Positions 23,220 to 32,106 are shown, counted from the first letter of the stretch. The stretch: 34,753 nt of DNA from an uncultured Clostridia bacterium (GCA_947589555.1 CANQAZ010000009.1:1-34753), one strand, 5' to 3'. The notes: generated by a model not told the origin, from the sequence alone. Program-made: numbers and translations.

Positions 23220-23753
23220 ATGGAACTCGGTGCCAAAATCAGAGAAATGCGTCTCCAAAAAAATCTGACGCAGGAGGAACTCGCCGACCGGTGCGAACTC
23301 ACGAAGGGCTACATTTCGCAACTCGAAAACGACCTGACCAGCCCCTCCATCGCAACGCTCTGCGATCTTCTCAACGCGCTCGGAAGCAGTCTTTCCGACT
23401 TTTTTCATGAGGATGCGGAGGAAAAGATCGTCTTTTCCGAGGCGGAATACATCGAAAAGTTGTCGGAGGGCATGCTCTTGAAGTGGGTCATCCCGAACGC
23501 GCAGAAAAACATGATGGAGCCCGTCTTGGTCGAACTCGAAGGCGGCGCCTCCACGCAGACCGACTTCCCCCACGAAGGAGAAGAATTCGGCTATGTGCTC
23601 GAAGGTAAGATCGCCGTCGTGACGGGAGGCAAGAGTTATCCCGCCAAAAAGGGAGAAAGTTTTTACTTTACGGCGGGCAAGGAACACTGCATCGTCAACA
23701 AGGGCAAGGGGAAAGCGAAATTCATCTGGATCTCCACGCCCCCCAATTTTTAA
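23220..23753 (+). CDS. XRE-cupin transcriptional regulator (probable polyamine-responsive)
   Basis: A 177-residue regulator. Residues about 5-60 are an XRE helix-turn-helix (IREMRLQKNLTQEELADRCE then LTKGYISQLENDLTSPSIAT), and residues about 105-177 are a cupin_2 barrel (TDFPHEGEEFGYVLEGKIAV, then KKGESFYFTAGKEHCIVNKG). Regulators of this layout, such as PuuR, often sense small metabolites including polyamines. It is the first gene of an operon and potA begins 21 bases after it, so it is likely an autoregulated sensor of the transporter's substrate. RBS GGAGG lies 4 bases before the ATG. Confidence 0.9.
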   Translation: MELGAKIREMRLQKNLTQEELADRCELTKGYISQLENDLTSPSIATLCDLLNALGSSLSDFFHEDAEEKIVFSEAEYIEKLSEGMLLKWVIPNAQKNMMEPVLVELEGGASTQTDFPHEGEEFGYVLEGKIAVVTGGKSYPAKKGESFYFTAGKEHCIVNKGKGKAKFIWISTPPNF

Positions 23754-23774
23754 GAAAACAAAAGGAGAAAAGGT

Positions 23775-25286
23775 ATGGCGGAACACATCATCGAACTTCA
23801 AGACGTCACCAAATACTACGGAGACAATCTCGTTATCGACCACGTCAGTTTTTACGTCAACAAGGGCGAGTTTATCACCTTTCTCGGGCCCTCGGGATGC
23901 GGCAAAACGACGACGCTCCGCATGATCGCGGGCTTCGATCTTCCCACCAGCGGAAAAATTCTGTTGAACGGCAAGGATATTTCCCTTCTGCCGCCCAACA
24001 AGCGGCCCGTCAACACCGTTTTCCAGCGCTATGCCCTTTTCCCCCACCTCAACGTCTATGAAAACGTGGCGTTCGGCTTAAAGTGCAAAAAGGTCGTCAA
24101 CACCTACCGCAACGGGAAGGGCGAGGAGTACACCAAAAAAGAAAAACTCTCCAAAAAGGAGATCGAGGAGAAGGTGAAAAAGGCGCTCGCCCTCGTAGAT
24201 CTCGAAGGGTTTGAAAAGCGTTCGGTCACCACCCTTTCGGGCGGCCAGCAACAGCGCGTCGCCATTGCCCGCGCCGTCGTGAACGAGCCGGAGATCCTCC
24301 TTTTGGACGAGCCCCTCGGCGCGCTCGACCTCAAAATGCGCAAGGAAATGCAGATCGAACTCAAAGAGATGCACAAGCGTCTCGGCATCACCTTCATCTA
24401 CGTCACCCACGATCAGGAGGAGGCGCTCACGATGTCGGATACCATCGTCGTCATGTCGGACGGCGTTGTCCAGCAGATCGGCACTCCCACCGGCATCTAC
24501 AACGAGCCCGCCAACACCTTCGTCGCCGACTTCATCGGCGAAAGCAACATCTTCAACGGCACCGTCGTGGGCAAACACAAAGTAAAATTCTGCGGCAAGA
24601 CCTTCACGTGCGTGGACGATTTCGAAGAAGGCGAGCCCGCCGACGTCGTCGTGCGCCCCGAGGACGTGCAGATGACCTCCCCCGGGCAGGGCATGCTAAA
24701 AGGCGAAGTCATCTCCGTCGTATTCAAGGGCATCCACTACGAGATCACGGTGCAGGTCGGCAAATTCGAAGTCGTCGTCCAGAGCACGGAGAGCCGCACC
24801 GTCGGCGAGACCATCGGGCTCAACGTCGCGCCCGACGGCATCCACCTCATGAAGCCCAAATATACGACCAACATCTTCGACGGCGTCATCAACAAGGCCA
24901 ACAAGGTGGAATTCGCGGGCGGCGAATTCGATTGCGACGTCACCCAACTCTACCCCGGCAGCCACATCGACGAGGAGGACTACCTCATCACCGCTTCGGG
25001 CGAAAAACTCGATCTCACGGGCGCCGAAGTCAAGGTGGAGGTCGGGCTCTACGATATCTCCATCAGCGACGACGAGGACGCGGGCGGCACGACGGGCCAC
25101 ATCATTTCCATCATCTATAAGGGCGACCACTACCGCGTCATCGTGCGTACGGGCGACAGCGACGAGGACGAAGATTTCGTCTTTGCCACGGAAGATCTCT
25201 GGAACGAGAACGACTACGTCTCCGTCATCATCCCGCGGGATAAGATCAAACTCACCCTCAAAAATACGGAGGAAAAGAAGAGATGA
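23775..25286 (+). CDS. potA: Spermidine/putrescine ABC transporter ATPase, extended
   Basis: A 503-residue ATPase. Walker A GPSGCGKTT (38-46), signature LSGGQ (154-158), Walker B LLLDEP (175-180) and switch His212 are intact, and the FLGPSGCGKTTTLRMIAGFD context is typical of PotA. Two features are unusual. A Lys/Glu-rich insert (about 105-130) precedes the signature helix. After the first TOBE-like module (about 258-361) a second, related module follows (about 366-495): both start with NIFxG, and KGEVISVVFKGIHYEITVQV corresponds to GHIISIIYKGDHYRVIVRTG. PotA is normally about 350-380 residues. It powers import by PotB, PotC and PotD. Its stop overlaps the potB start (ATGA). Confidence 0.95.
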   Translation: MAEHIIELQDVTKYYGDNLVIDHVSFYVNKGEFITFLGPSGCGKTTTLRMIAGFDLPTSGKILLNGKDISLLPPNKRPVNTVFQRYALFPHLNVYENVAFGLKCKKVVNTYRNGKGEEYTKKEKLSKKEIEEKVKKALALVDLEGFEKRSVTTLSGGQQQRVAIARAVVNEPEILLLDEPLGALDLKMRKEMQIELKEMHKRLGITFIYVTHDQEEALTMSDTIVVMSDGVVQQIGTPTGIYNEPANTFVADFIGESNIFNGTVVGKHKVKFCGKTFTCVDDFEEGEPADVVVRPEDVQMTSPGQGMLKGEVISVVFKGIHYEITVQVGKFEVVVQSTESRTVGETIGLNVAPDGIHLMKPKYTTNIFDGVINKANKVEFAGGEFDCDVTQLYPGSHIDEEDYLITASGEKLDLTGAEVKVEVGLYDISISDDEDAGGTTGHIISIIYKGDHYRVIVRTGDSDEDEDFVFATEDLWNENDYVSVIIPRDKIKLTLKNTEEKKR

Positions 25287-26074
25287 AAGTCCCCCGTTTC
25301 TCCCGCAAGACGCTGTGCATCCCCTACGCCGTCTTTTTGGTATTCTTTGTGATCGTTCCGATGCTCGTCATCCTCGTCTATGCCTTCACCGATCGTAACA
25401 TGCACTTTTCCTTCGGAAATTTCGTCAAATTCTTCTCCGACCCCACCAAACTCTCGACCATCGCCTACTCCATCGTCATCGCGCTCATCACAACGGTCGT
25501 CTGCCTTCTCATCGCCTATCCCATCGCTTACATCCTCGCGCGGAGCAAAATGAAGAAAAAATACGTCGTTCTGATGCTCTTCGTCCTCCCTATGTGGATC
25601 AACTTCGTGCTCCGCGTCAACGCCATCCGCGAACTTTTCAACTGGATCGGGCTCCTCGGCGAGGCCAACTACTTCAACACCGTGTTCGGCATGGTGTACG
25701 ACTTTCTGCCCTTCATGATCCTGCCCCTCTATACGACGCTCATGAAGATCGACAACAGCCTCTATGAAGCGAGCGCCGACCTCGGCGGGAACGCATTCAC
25801 GGCCTTCACGCGCATCACCCTCCCCCTCTCCGTCCCCGGCATCGTGAGCGGCGTCACAATGGTATTCCTTCCCTCCATGACGAACTACGTCGTCTCCGAT
25901 ATGCTCGGCAATTCGATGGTGACCATCATCGGCAAATTCATCTACGAATACTTCGGAAGCGATTGGCACATGGGCTCGATGGTCGCCCTCGTCCTTCTCA
26001 TCGTCGTGTTCGTCTCCACCTTCCTCACGGGCGGCTTCAAGTCCGAAGAAAATGTACGGGGGGCAAATCTATGA
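25283..26074 (+). CDS. potB: Spermidine/putrescine ABC transporter permease PotB
   Basis: A 263-residue inner-membrane permease with about six helices. The coupling-helix EAA motif is EASADLGGNAFTAFTRITLP followed by LSVPGI. The FVLPMWINFVLRVNAIRELF segment is typical for PotB. It forms the transmembrane channel with PotC. ATGA overlaps join it to potA upstream and potC downstream, so the subunits should be made in fixed ratios. Confidence 0.95.
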   Translation: MKVPRFSRKTLCIPYAVFLVFFVIVPMLVILVYAFTDRNMHFSFGNFVKFFSDPTKLSTIAYSIVIALITTVVCLLIAYPIAYILARSKMKKKYVVLMLFVLPMWINFVLRVNAIRELFNWIGLLGEANYFNTVFGMVYDFLPFMILPLYTTLMKIDNSLYEASADLGGNAFTAFTRITLPLSVPGIVSGVTMVFLPSMTNYVVSDMLGNSMVTIIGKFIYEYFGSDWHMGSMVALVLLIVVFVSTFLTGGFKSEENVRGANL

Positions 26075-26883
26075 AAAAGCAACTCGTCGTCAAGTGTTTC
26101 AAGGCGGCCTTCGTCGGGCTCATCCTTCTCCTGCTCTACGCCCCCATCTTGCTCCTTGCCGTCTATTCCTTCCTCTCCACCGATCTCATCGGCACGGCGG
26201 GCTCCTTTTCCTTCGAGCACTATACCAAACTGTTCGGCGACCCCGTCATCCTGCAAATGATCGGCAATACCCTCCTTCTCGCCTTTCTCGCCGCCCTCCT
26301 CTCCACCGTCTTGGGAACGCTCGGCGCGCTCGGCATGTTCTATTGCAAGAAGAGGGTCAAGGCGCTCATCCACGGCGCGTCGCAGATCCCCGTCATCAAT
26401 GCGGAGATCGTCACCGCCCTCGCCCTCGCCATCACCTTTGTGGCGGTCGGCGTCGGAAAATCCTACTTCACCATGCTCATCGGGCATGCGGTCATCTGCA
26501 CCCCCTTCGTCGTGCTCTCCGTCATGCCGAAGTTGAAGCAGATGGATAATTCCCTCTACGAAGCGGCGCTCGACTTGGGCGCGAGTCCCTTCAAGGCGCT
26601 CTGGAAGGTCGTCCTGCCCCAGATCGTCCCCGGCGTCATCTCGGGCTTCATGCTCGCCGTCACCCTCTCCCTCGACGACTACATCGTCACCGTCTACACC
26701 CGCCCCAACGGCTTCGAGACCATCTCCACCTACGTGTTCAACGCCACGATGCGCGGCAACGCCCACACGGCGGAGACCCTCTCCTCCTTCTGGGCGCTCA
26801 CCACCATCATCTTCCTCGTCATCGTGCTCATCGTCGTGCTCATCAATCTCCCGGCGATCCGCAAAAAGGAGGGAAAACAATGA
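26071..26883 (+). CDS. potC: Spermidine/putrescine ABC transporter permease PotC
   Basis: A 270-residue permease with about six helices. The EAA motif is EAALDLGASPFKALWKVVLP followed by QIVPGV. The SLDDYIVTVYTRPNGFETIS segment is characteristic of PotC. The ATG at 26071 is chosen: it starts MKKQLVVKCFKAAF, gives the expected N-terminal helix and overlaps the potB stop by ATGA; the frame is open further upstream but that part lies inside potB. Its own stop overlaps the potD start in the same way. Confidence 0.95.
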   Translation: MKKQLVVKCFKAAFVGLILLLLYAPILLLAVYSFLSTDLIGTAGSFSFEHYTKLFGDPVILQMIGNTLLLAFLAALLSTVLGTLGALGMFYCKKRVKALIHGASQIPVINAEIVTALALAITFVAVGVGKSYFTMLIGHAVICTPFVVLSVMPKLKQMDNSLYEAALDLGASPFKALWKVVLPQIVPGVISGFMLAVTLSLDDYIVTVYTRPNGFETISTYVFNATMRGNAHTAETLSSFWALTTIIFLVIVLIVVLINLPAIRKKEGKQ

Positions 26884-28436
26884 AAAAACGGGTTTTGAGC
26901 GTACTCATTGCAGGGGCGATGCTCCTTCCCACCCTCGCCCTTCTCGGCGGTTGCGGAGGAAAGCAGGCCGACGTCGTCCTCAAAGTGTACAGTTGGGCGG
27001 AGTACATCGACGAAGGGGGCGAAGGCTCCTACCTCTACGATCTCCTCGCGGAGGAGGGCGAAGAGCCGTCCGAAGAGGACGCGCCCCCCATCCTCGACGA
27101 CTTCGAGAATTGGTACGAGGAGACGTACGGCGAAAGCGTGCGCGTGGACTACGCGACCTTCGGCACCAACGAGGATATGTACAACGAGATCGTCTTGGGC
27201 AACGAATACGACCTTCTCTGCCCCTCCGATTACATGATCATGAAACTCGCCGCCGAGGACCGCATCGAGCCCTACGACCCCTCCTTCTTCGACGAGAGCG
27301 ACCCCAACAACTATTACGTGCGCAACGTCTCCCCCTTTATCGCGGATACGTTTGAAAACGGCACGGTCACCGTCACGCGGGAGGAGGAGACGGAGACGCA
27401 CAGTTGGAGCGAATACGCCGCGGGCTATATGTGGGGCACGACGGGCTTCGTGTACAATCCCGGGCACGTGGAGCGGGCCGACCTCGAAGAACTCGGCTGG
27501 CAGACCTTCACGAGCGGCCGATATACCAACAAAATCACGGCGAAGGACAACGTGCGCGATACCTACTTTGCCGCCCTCGGGCTCACCTACGAGGAGGAAC
27601 TTCTCGCCCTTGCCGAAAACAAAGACGAGGCCTACAACCAAAAACTCACCGACATCTTCAACCGCACGGCGGAGGAATACACCGACGCCGTGGGCGATTC
27701 CCTCCTCTCGATGAAGGCGAACATCTACGGCTTCGAAACGGATACGGGCAAAGCGGATATGGTGAGCGGCAAAATTTGGCTCAACTACGCGTGGAGCGGC
27801 GACGCCGTCTACGCCCTCGACGAGGCCGAGGGGGACGGCCTTCTCCTCGAATATTTCGTCCCCGGATCGGGCTCCAATCTCTGGTTCGACGGCTGGGTGC
27901 TCACGAAGGGTGTGGAGGAGCGCGGCACAAAAAAAGCGGCGCAGGCCTTCGTCAACTACATGTCCATGCCCGAAAGCGCCAAGCGCAACAGTTATTACAT
28001 CGGCTACACCTCGGTCATCGCGGGCGAGGAGATGCTCGACTACGCCAAATATCTCTATGAGGACGAGGAGGCGGAGGACGCCGCGGAATACGATCTCTCC
28101 TACTTCTTCGGCGAGGACGTTGCGGATCCCGTCATCGTCGCGGGCGAGGACCAGCGCACGCGCCGCCAACTCTTCGCGCAGTTCCCTCCCGAGGAGGTCA
28201 TGGAGCGTTGCGCCGTCATGAATTACTTCGACGCCGATACGAGCGAGCGCATCAACGAACTCTGGTCGCACGTCAAGGCGGAGAGCCTCGATGCGTGGGC
28301 GATCGCCGTTCTGTGCGTTTCCGCCGCGGCCATCGTCGCCTTCGTCCTGTTCGTAAAATTCGGCAACAAGATCGACTTCTTCCGCCGCAAGCCCAAAAAG
28401 GGCTACTCCCTCGTCCGACAAGAGCAGATGAAATAA
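26880..28436 (+). CDS. potD: Polyamine-binding lipoprotein PotD with C-terminal membrane segment
   Basis: A 518-residue solute-binding protein. A lipoprotein signal peptide ends in lipobox LGGC (Cys25). The mature protein starts VVLKVYSWAEYID, the PotD/PotF opening. An acidic insert of about 35 residues (43-80, rich in Glu and Asp) follows, then FENWYEETYGESVRVDYATF, YDLLCPSDYMIMKLA, and NYAWSGDAVYAL with the binding-site Trp and Asp. PotD is usually about 350 residues. After the binding domain, residues about 472-491 (AWAIAVLCVSAAAIVAFVLF) form a predicted transmembrane helix followed by a basic tail, so the protein appears anchored at both ends. It delivers spermidine or putrescine to PotBC. 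The last gene of the operon. Confidence 0.93.
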   Translation: MKKRVLSVLIAGAMLLPTLALLGGCGGKQADVVLKVYSWAEYIDEGGEGSYLYDLLAEEGEEPSEEDAPPILDDFENWYEETYGESVRVDYATFGTNEDMYNEIVLGNEYDLLCPSDYMIMKLAAEDRIEPYDPSFFDESDPNNYYVRNVSPFIADTFENGTVTVTREEETETHSWSEYAAGYMWGTTGFVYNPGHVERADLEELGWQTFTSGRYTNKITAKDNVRDTYFAALGLTYEEELLALAENKDEAYNQKLTDIFNRTAEEYTDAVGDSLLSMKANIYGFETDTGKADMVSGKIWLNYAWSGDAVYALDEAEGDGLLLEYFVPGSGSNLWFDGWVLTKGVEERGTKKAAQAFVNYMSMPESAKRNSYYIGYTSVIAGEEMLDYAKYLYEDEEAEDAAEYDLSYFFGEDVADPVIVAGEDQRTRRQLFAQFPPEEVMERCAVMNYFDADTSERINELWSHVKAESLDAWAIAVLCVSAAAIVAFVLFVKFGNKIDFFRRKPKKGYSLVRQEQMK

Positions 28437-28468
28437 AAAAATCTCGCCAAACGGCGAGATTTTTTTAT
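28435..28468. terminator. Bidirectional terminator between potD and the minus-strand operon
   Basis: ATCTCGCC / GGCGAGAT (8 bp, AAAC loop) is flanked by A and T tracts on both sides, so it serves both converging units. Confidence 0.93.
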
Positions 28469-28812
28469 TTCCCGACTCCGATAAGTTGGAGCGGCGTACC
28501 GCCCGCCGACACATCGAGTTGCACCCGCATCCCCTTTATCGCCATGCGCGCCTTGATCTCCGCGCCGTCCGCAAGGGAGCGGAGGGTGCACACGCGGATG
28601 TTCTGTGCGCCGAGTTCGTCCTCCACATTGCCGTCCACGTAGAGCCGTACGCTCCGCGCGGCGATCTCAAAGACGATCTCGTGCCCCTGCCAGCGGTAGA
28701 GATATTTTTTGCGGATCCGCTTGATCCACACGATTTCGAAGATCACAAAACCGATCAACACGGCGCATAAAACGATCCCCACGATCATCGAAACCATAAC
28801 GTCATCATTCAT
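28465..28812 (-). CDS. Small single-pass membrane protein, unknown function
   Basis: A 115-residue protein not recognised. It starts MNDDVMVSMIVGIVLCAVLI and continues into one transmembrane helix (about residues 6-28), then a basic KRIRKKYLYRWQG stretch and a beta-rich part of about 80 residues (EIVFEIAARSVRLYVDGNVE). The positive-inside rule places the C-terminal part in the cytoplasm. Its start overlaps the stop of the ribbon-helix-helix gene by 8 bases, so it is the last gene of the exporter operon and is made with it. Confidence 0.75.
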   Translation of the reverse strand: MNDDVMVSMIVGIVLCAVLIGFVIFEIVWIKRIRKKYLYRWQGHEIVFEIAARSVRLYVDGNVEDELGAQNIRVCTLRSLADGAEIKARMAIKGMRVQLDVSAGGTPLQLIGVGK

Positions 28813-28975
28813 CTTTTTTCTCCCCCTTTCTCTTTTTCACGCACTCCGTAAGCAAAAATTCGATCTGGCCGTTGAGCGAACGGAATTCCTCATCCGACCA
28901 TCGCATGAGTTCCGCGTACAAAGTCGGCGAAAGCCGAAGCGGCACTTGTTTTTTGATCTTATCCGTTTCTTTCAT
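28805..28975 (-). CDS. Arc-type ribbon-helix-helix protein
   Basis: A 56-residue protein starting MKETDKIKKQVPLRLSPTLY, then AELMRWSDEEFRSLNGQIEF and LLTECVKK. The short beta strand (QVPLRLS) followed by two helices with RSLNGQIEFLL is the pattern of Arc-like ribbon-helix-helix DNA-binding proteins, which bind as dimers of dimers. The ATG at 28975 overlaps the stop of the upstream membrane protein gene as ATGA; a longer reading upstream belongs to another frame of that gene. It may regulate this operon, but no target site was identified. No toxin partner is adjacent, which argues against an antitoxin role. Confidence 0.82.
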   Translation of the reverse strand: MKETDKIKKQVPLRLSPTLYAELMRWSDEEFRSLNGQIEFLLTECVKKRKGEKKDE

Positions 28976-30207
28976 TCCCTTTCTCCCCGAATCGATTCCC
29001 GCAAACAAACTTCCGTCGGACGCACTTTTTTGCGATATACGGCATACATCACGATCCAAACCAAAAGTGATACGAGCGCAGTTGGCACAAGAAGTGCACA
29101 GACGCAACTTCCGATCGCCGCGAACAAATTTACTTCTGCGGCCGACACAAACCACACAATGCCGAGGGCGATCCCCGCCGTGGCCGCCGCGCCGAGAAAA
29201 CTTGCAAACATGATGTTCCCCGCCCGTTGCAGGCGCAACCACGCCCTCTGCAACCGCCAACGGAGCGCATCCGCCTCCCCCTCGCCGAACTTTCCTTCGT
29301 TCCTTTGAAATATCTCCCGTTTGCGGCGTTCGAGGGGAAAGACGATCGCAAAATAGACTACGGTCAAAACGAGCATCAAAAGGAATGCAACGGTCATCGC
29401 TATATTAAAGTTTTCTTCTGCGGCCGCGATGATCGAAAAAGTAAGGATCATCGTAAGTCCCAGCAGAAACCCGTATAAAAATCCCGGCCAAGCGGATTTT
29501 CGGGTCACCGCGCGAAAATCGCGGCGCTCCGTCTCCTCCTTCAAGAAGAGCAGAACGGGCACGGGAACGGCGGAATAGGCGCGCGCGTTCTCCCCCTCTT
29601 TTGCGATCTTCACCTCGTCGTAGCCGAGTTTTTCCCGCTTGATCGTATCGATCTCCTCCTCCCCCTCTTCATAGAGCGCGGTGCGTAGCCGAAGGTCGGA
29701 AGCCGTCTGCAAGACAAAGGATGCGATGAGGAGCGCCGTCGCCGTAAAACAGGAGATAACGAGAACGAAGGACGGCACGGCGAGATAGGACGAAATAACA
29801 ACCGAAACCGCTAAACCCGCATAGGCAAGCGCCTTGCAAAGGGGCGCGAGGATCCGCCGCACATCCCGCCGCGCGGACGCCTTTTTCCATGCGTGATAGA
29901 GACGGCGGTAGAGCGCCCGTTCCCCGCCCCGCAGTTCCGCTTCGTTGGCGGCATTCTGCACTTCCGTAAGGGCCCGTTCGCAGAGCGTCTGCACATAGAC
30001 AAGCACGACGGACGCAAATTCAAAGACCAAGCCTACGACGGAAAACGCCGAATTGAGCGCGGGATATTCCCCGCCGAGCAGAACGATGAGCAAGGGCACG
30101 AGCATGACGGCGGCGCCGATCGCGGCAAAAATGCGGACAAAACGGCGAAACTTAATTCTGCTTTGCGCCCGTTCTCCCGTGAGAAACAGATCGTAAAATT
30201 CGTCCAT
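28972..30207 (-). CDS. Multi-pass membrane protein, unknown function
   Basis: A 411-residue protein not recognised. There are about eight hydrophobic helices in four pairs: about 27-47 and 55-75, 125-145 and 148-168, 240-262 and 270-292, 335-358 and 366-392. Between them are charged cytoplasmic stretches (about 80-118, 175-228 and 298-330), two of which precede a helix pair with similar ERR/LRxRLxxAWxxA patterns (GERALYRRLYHAWKKASARR and EADALRWRLQRAWLRLQRAG), suggesting an internal repeat. It lies 10 bases after the exporter permease gene and overlaps the RHH gene, so it is probably an accessory of the exporter. Confidence 0.75.
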   Translation of the reverse strand: MDEFYDLFLTGERAQSRIKFRRFVRIFAAIGAAVMLVPLLIVLLGGEYPALNSAFSVVGLVFEFASVVLVYVQTLCERALTEVQNAANEAELRGGERALYRRLYHAWKKASARRDVRRILAPLCKALAYAGLAVSVVISSYLAVPSFVLVISCFTATALLIASFVLQTASDLRLRTALYEEGEEEIDTIKREKLGYDEVKIAKEGENARAYSAVPVPVLLFLKEETERRDFRAVTRKSAWPGFLYGFLLGLTMILTFSIIAAAEENFNIAMTVAFLLMLVLTVVYFAIVFPLERRKREIFQRNEGKFGEGEADALRWRLQRAWLRLQRAGNIMFASFLGAAATAGIALGIVWFVSAAEVNLFAAIGSCVCALLVPTALVSLLVWIVMYAVYRKKVRPTEVCLRESIRGERE

Positions 30208-30216
30208 GCTCCCTCC

Positions 30217-31323
30217 TTATTTTCCGAACATGATGCGCTCGTCCGATAGCATCATGGTCATCACGAACACGAAAACGGCGGTAAGCGCAAGGTTGACGCC
30301 CACGCTCACAAGCGACTGCCACACGGGGAGCGCACCCGCAAGCAGACCCTGCATGGCGACGACGGCGTTCAGAACGGGTATGGCCACCGTCCAGTTCCCG
30401 AGTGCGGGCACAAATACCGCAACAAGCGTCAGCACGAGGGAAAGGATCATGAGCATTCCCGTGTAGGCGGAGGCCTCCTTCACCGATTTCGAGTAGGCGG
30501 AAACGACGGCGATGAGGCTCACGATGAGCGGCACAACGCTCATGATGAGCAAAAGGATGAGGAAGTAATTCCAAAAGCCGTACGTCCCCAGCATGTTGAG
30601 CGAAAGTCCCATGAATTTCGGCATGGAGAGCGCCGTCCCGAGGAAACTCGAAAGCGCCCCGAGCATGGAGATGCATGCAAGCGGAAAAATTTTTCCGAGG
30701 GCGATGTGCGAACGCTTTGCGGAAGTCACAAGAACGGTCGCAAGCGTTCCCCTCTCCTTTTCTCCCGCCACCGATTCGAGGGTCACTGACATGCACGCCG
30801 AAAAGACGAAAACCACAATGAGAAGGGGCAATATATTGCACAAAACTTGCATCCCGAGCGCTTCCGCGCCCGTCACGCTCTCCGCGGTCACGGTAAACCG
30901 CATGCCGTAGATGTTCAAAACCGCGGCGGCCAGCGAATAGAACGCCGTACTTGTCTCGTCGGAAGCGTCGTAGACGATATCGACGTGACCCGCGGGCGAC
31001 GCATCGAAGTTTTCGCTGAACACGAGAAGGGCGGACGCCTTGCCGTCGCGCACTTCTTCGCGTGCGGCGCTTGCGTCGTCGGTATAGAGCCACTCCACGC
31101 CGTCCCCGTTCTCCTTCGCCGCGTCCGCAATCGCCTCGGCCGCGGCGGAATCGCCCACGAGGTACACCCTGTATTGCCGCGCCTCCTCTTCGCGGTTGAA
31201 TTCTTCCCCAAGCACACTGTACAAAAGAAAGATGACGATTCCGGGAAGGAGCATTGTAACGATCAGGCGCGGATCGTGAAAAAAGCGATAAAATTCCTTC
31301 TTTATCAGGGCGAGAAACTTCAT
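30217..31323 (-). CDS. ABC-2 type transporter permease (NatB-like)
   Basis: A 368-residue permease. It starts MKFLALIKKEFYRFFHDPRL then IVTMLLPGIVIFLLYSVLGE, the typical ABC-2 opening with an amphipathic helix and first membrane helix. A large extracytoplasmic loop (about 45-160) follows, then five further helices from about residue 185, with SVAGEKERGTLATVLVTSAK, the conserved ERE-type coupling segment. This layout is that of NatB-like exporters, which move ions, peptides or lipids outward. The start overlaps the ATPase stop by 4 bases. The substrate cannot be read from sequence. Confidence 0.88.
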   Translation of the reverse strand: MKFLALIKKEFYRFFHDPRLIVTMLLPGIVIFLLYSVLGEEFNREEEARQYRVYLVGDSAAAEAIADAAKENGDGVEWLYTDDASAAREEVRDGKASALLVFSENFDASPAGHVDIVYDASDETSTAFYSLAAAVLNIYGMRFTVTAESVTGAEALGMQVLCNILPLLIVVFVFSACMSVTLESVAGEKERGTLATVLVTSAKRSHIALGKIFPLACISMLGALSSFLGTALSMPKFMGLSLNMLGTYGFWNYFLILLLIMSVVPLIVSLIAVVSAYSKSVKEASAYTGMLMILSLVLTLVAVFVPALGNWTVAIPVLNAVVAMQGLLAGALPVWQSLVSVGVNLALTAVFVFVMTMMLSDERIMFGK

Positions 31324-32102
31324 AACGTCCCTCCTTTGCCCTCATAGAGCGCGAAAAACGTCCGCTCCAAATCGCCCTGCGCAACCGTTTCGAGCGCGCC
31401 CTCTGCGGCAAGTTTTCCGTTCAGAAGAATGCCTACCCTGTCGCACAATTTCTCCACGAGGGAAAAGATGTGCGTGGAGAGGATGATGCTCTTGCCCATG
31501 CGGCGCAGTTCCTCCAAAAAATCGGTCACCGTCTTGGCGGTAATCACGTCCAGCCCGTTCGTCGGCTCGTCGAAAATGACGATTTCGGGATCGTGCACGA
31601 TGGAGATGACGAGCGAGACCTTTTGCAACATGCCCGTTGAAAGATTTTTTACCTGCACCCCGGCAAATTGATCGATGCCGAAGCGGGAAAAGAGTTCCCT
31701 CTTGCGCGCGGCAAGCGCCGCCTTTTCCACGCCGTGCATCGCGCCGAAAAAGTCAAAGAGATAGTCGGGCGTGAAGAAGCCCTCCAATTTCAGATCGCTC
31801 GTCATAAACCCGATGACGTCCCGCACGCGTTGCGGCTCCTTCACAATGGAATGTCCGCACAAAAATGCGTCGCCCGCATCGGGACGGATGAGAGTGGAAA
31901 GCATGCGGAGCGTCGTCGTCTTGCCCGCGCCGTTTGGGCCCAAAAGGCCGTAAATTTCCCCGCGATAGGCAGAAAACGTGAGGCCGTCCACGGCCACGCG
32001 CCGCCTTTCGCCCGTGCGCTCGATCTTCTGCTGTTTTTTGGAGAGCGTGAATGTCTTTTTGAGGTTTTCCGCTCTCACGATCTCTTCGTGTTCCTGCATC
32101 AT
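31320..32102 (-). CDS. ABC-2 exporter ATPase (NatA-like)
   Basis: A 260-residue ATPase with Walker A GPNGAGKTT (55-63), a signature of the variant LSTGMLQK type, Walker B IVIFDEPTNGLD and switch histidine STHIFSLVEKLCDR. The STGM signature is seen in NatA and other ABC-2 exporters. A Lys-rich stretch (about 12-35, KTFTLSKKQQKIERTGERRR) near the N-terminus interrupts the first beta strands, as in NatA-type proteins. It powers the permease encoded next. Confidence 0.93.
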   Translation of the reverse strand: MMQEHEEIVRAENLKKTFTLSKKQQKIERTGERRRVAVDGLTFSAYRGEIYGLLGPNGAGKTTTLRMLSTLIRPDAGDAFLCGHSIVKEPQRVRDVIGFMTSDLKLEGFFTPDYLFDFFGAMHGVEKAALAARKRELFSRFGIDQFAGVQVKNLSTGMLQKVSLVISIVHDPEIVIFDEPTNGLDVITAKTVTDFLEELRRMGKSIILSTHIFSLVEKLCDRVGILLNGKLAAEGALETVAQGDLERTFFALYEGKGGTL

Positions 32103-32106
32103 TTTC

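Noticed and set aside
26730..28514. A long minus-strand frame (about 590 codons) opposite potD.
   Set aside because: potD has a signal peptide, known motifs and an operon position. The opposite frame has no motif and is explained by codon bias. Similar antisense frames opposite ftsZ, ftsA and murE were rejected for the same reason.
28805..28975. The RHH protein as an antitoxin.
   Set aside because: Neither neighbour resembles a toxin; both are membrane proteins overlapping it in an exporter operon.
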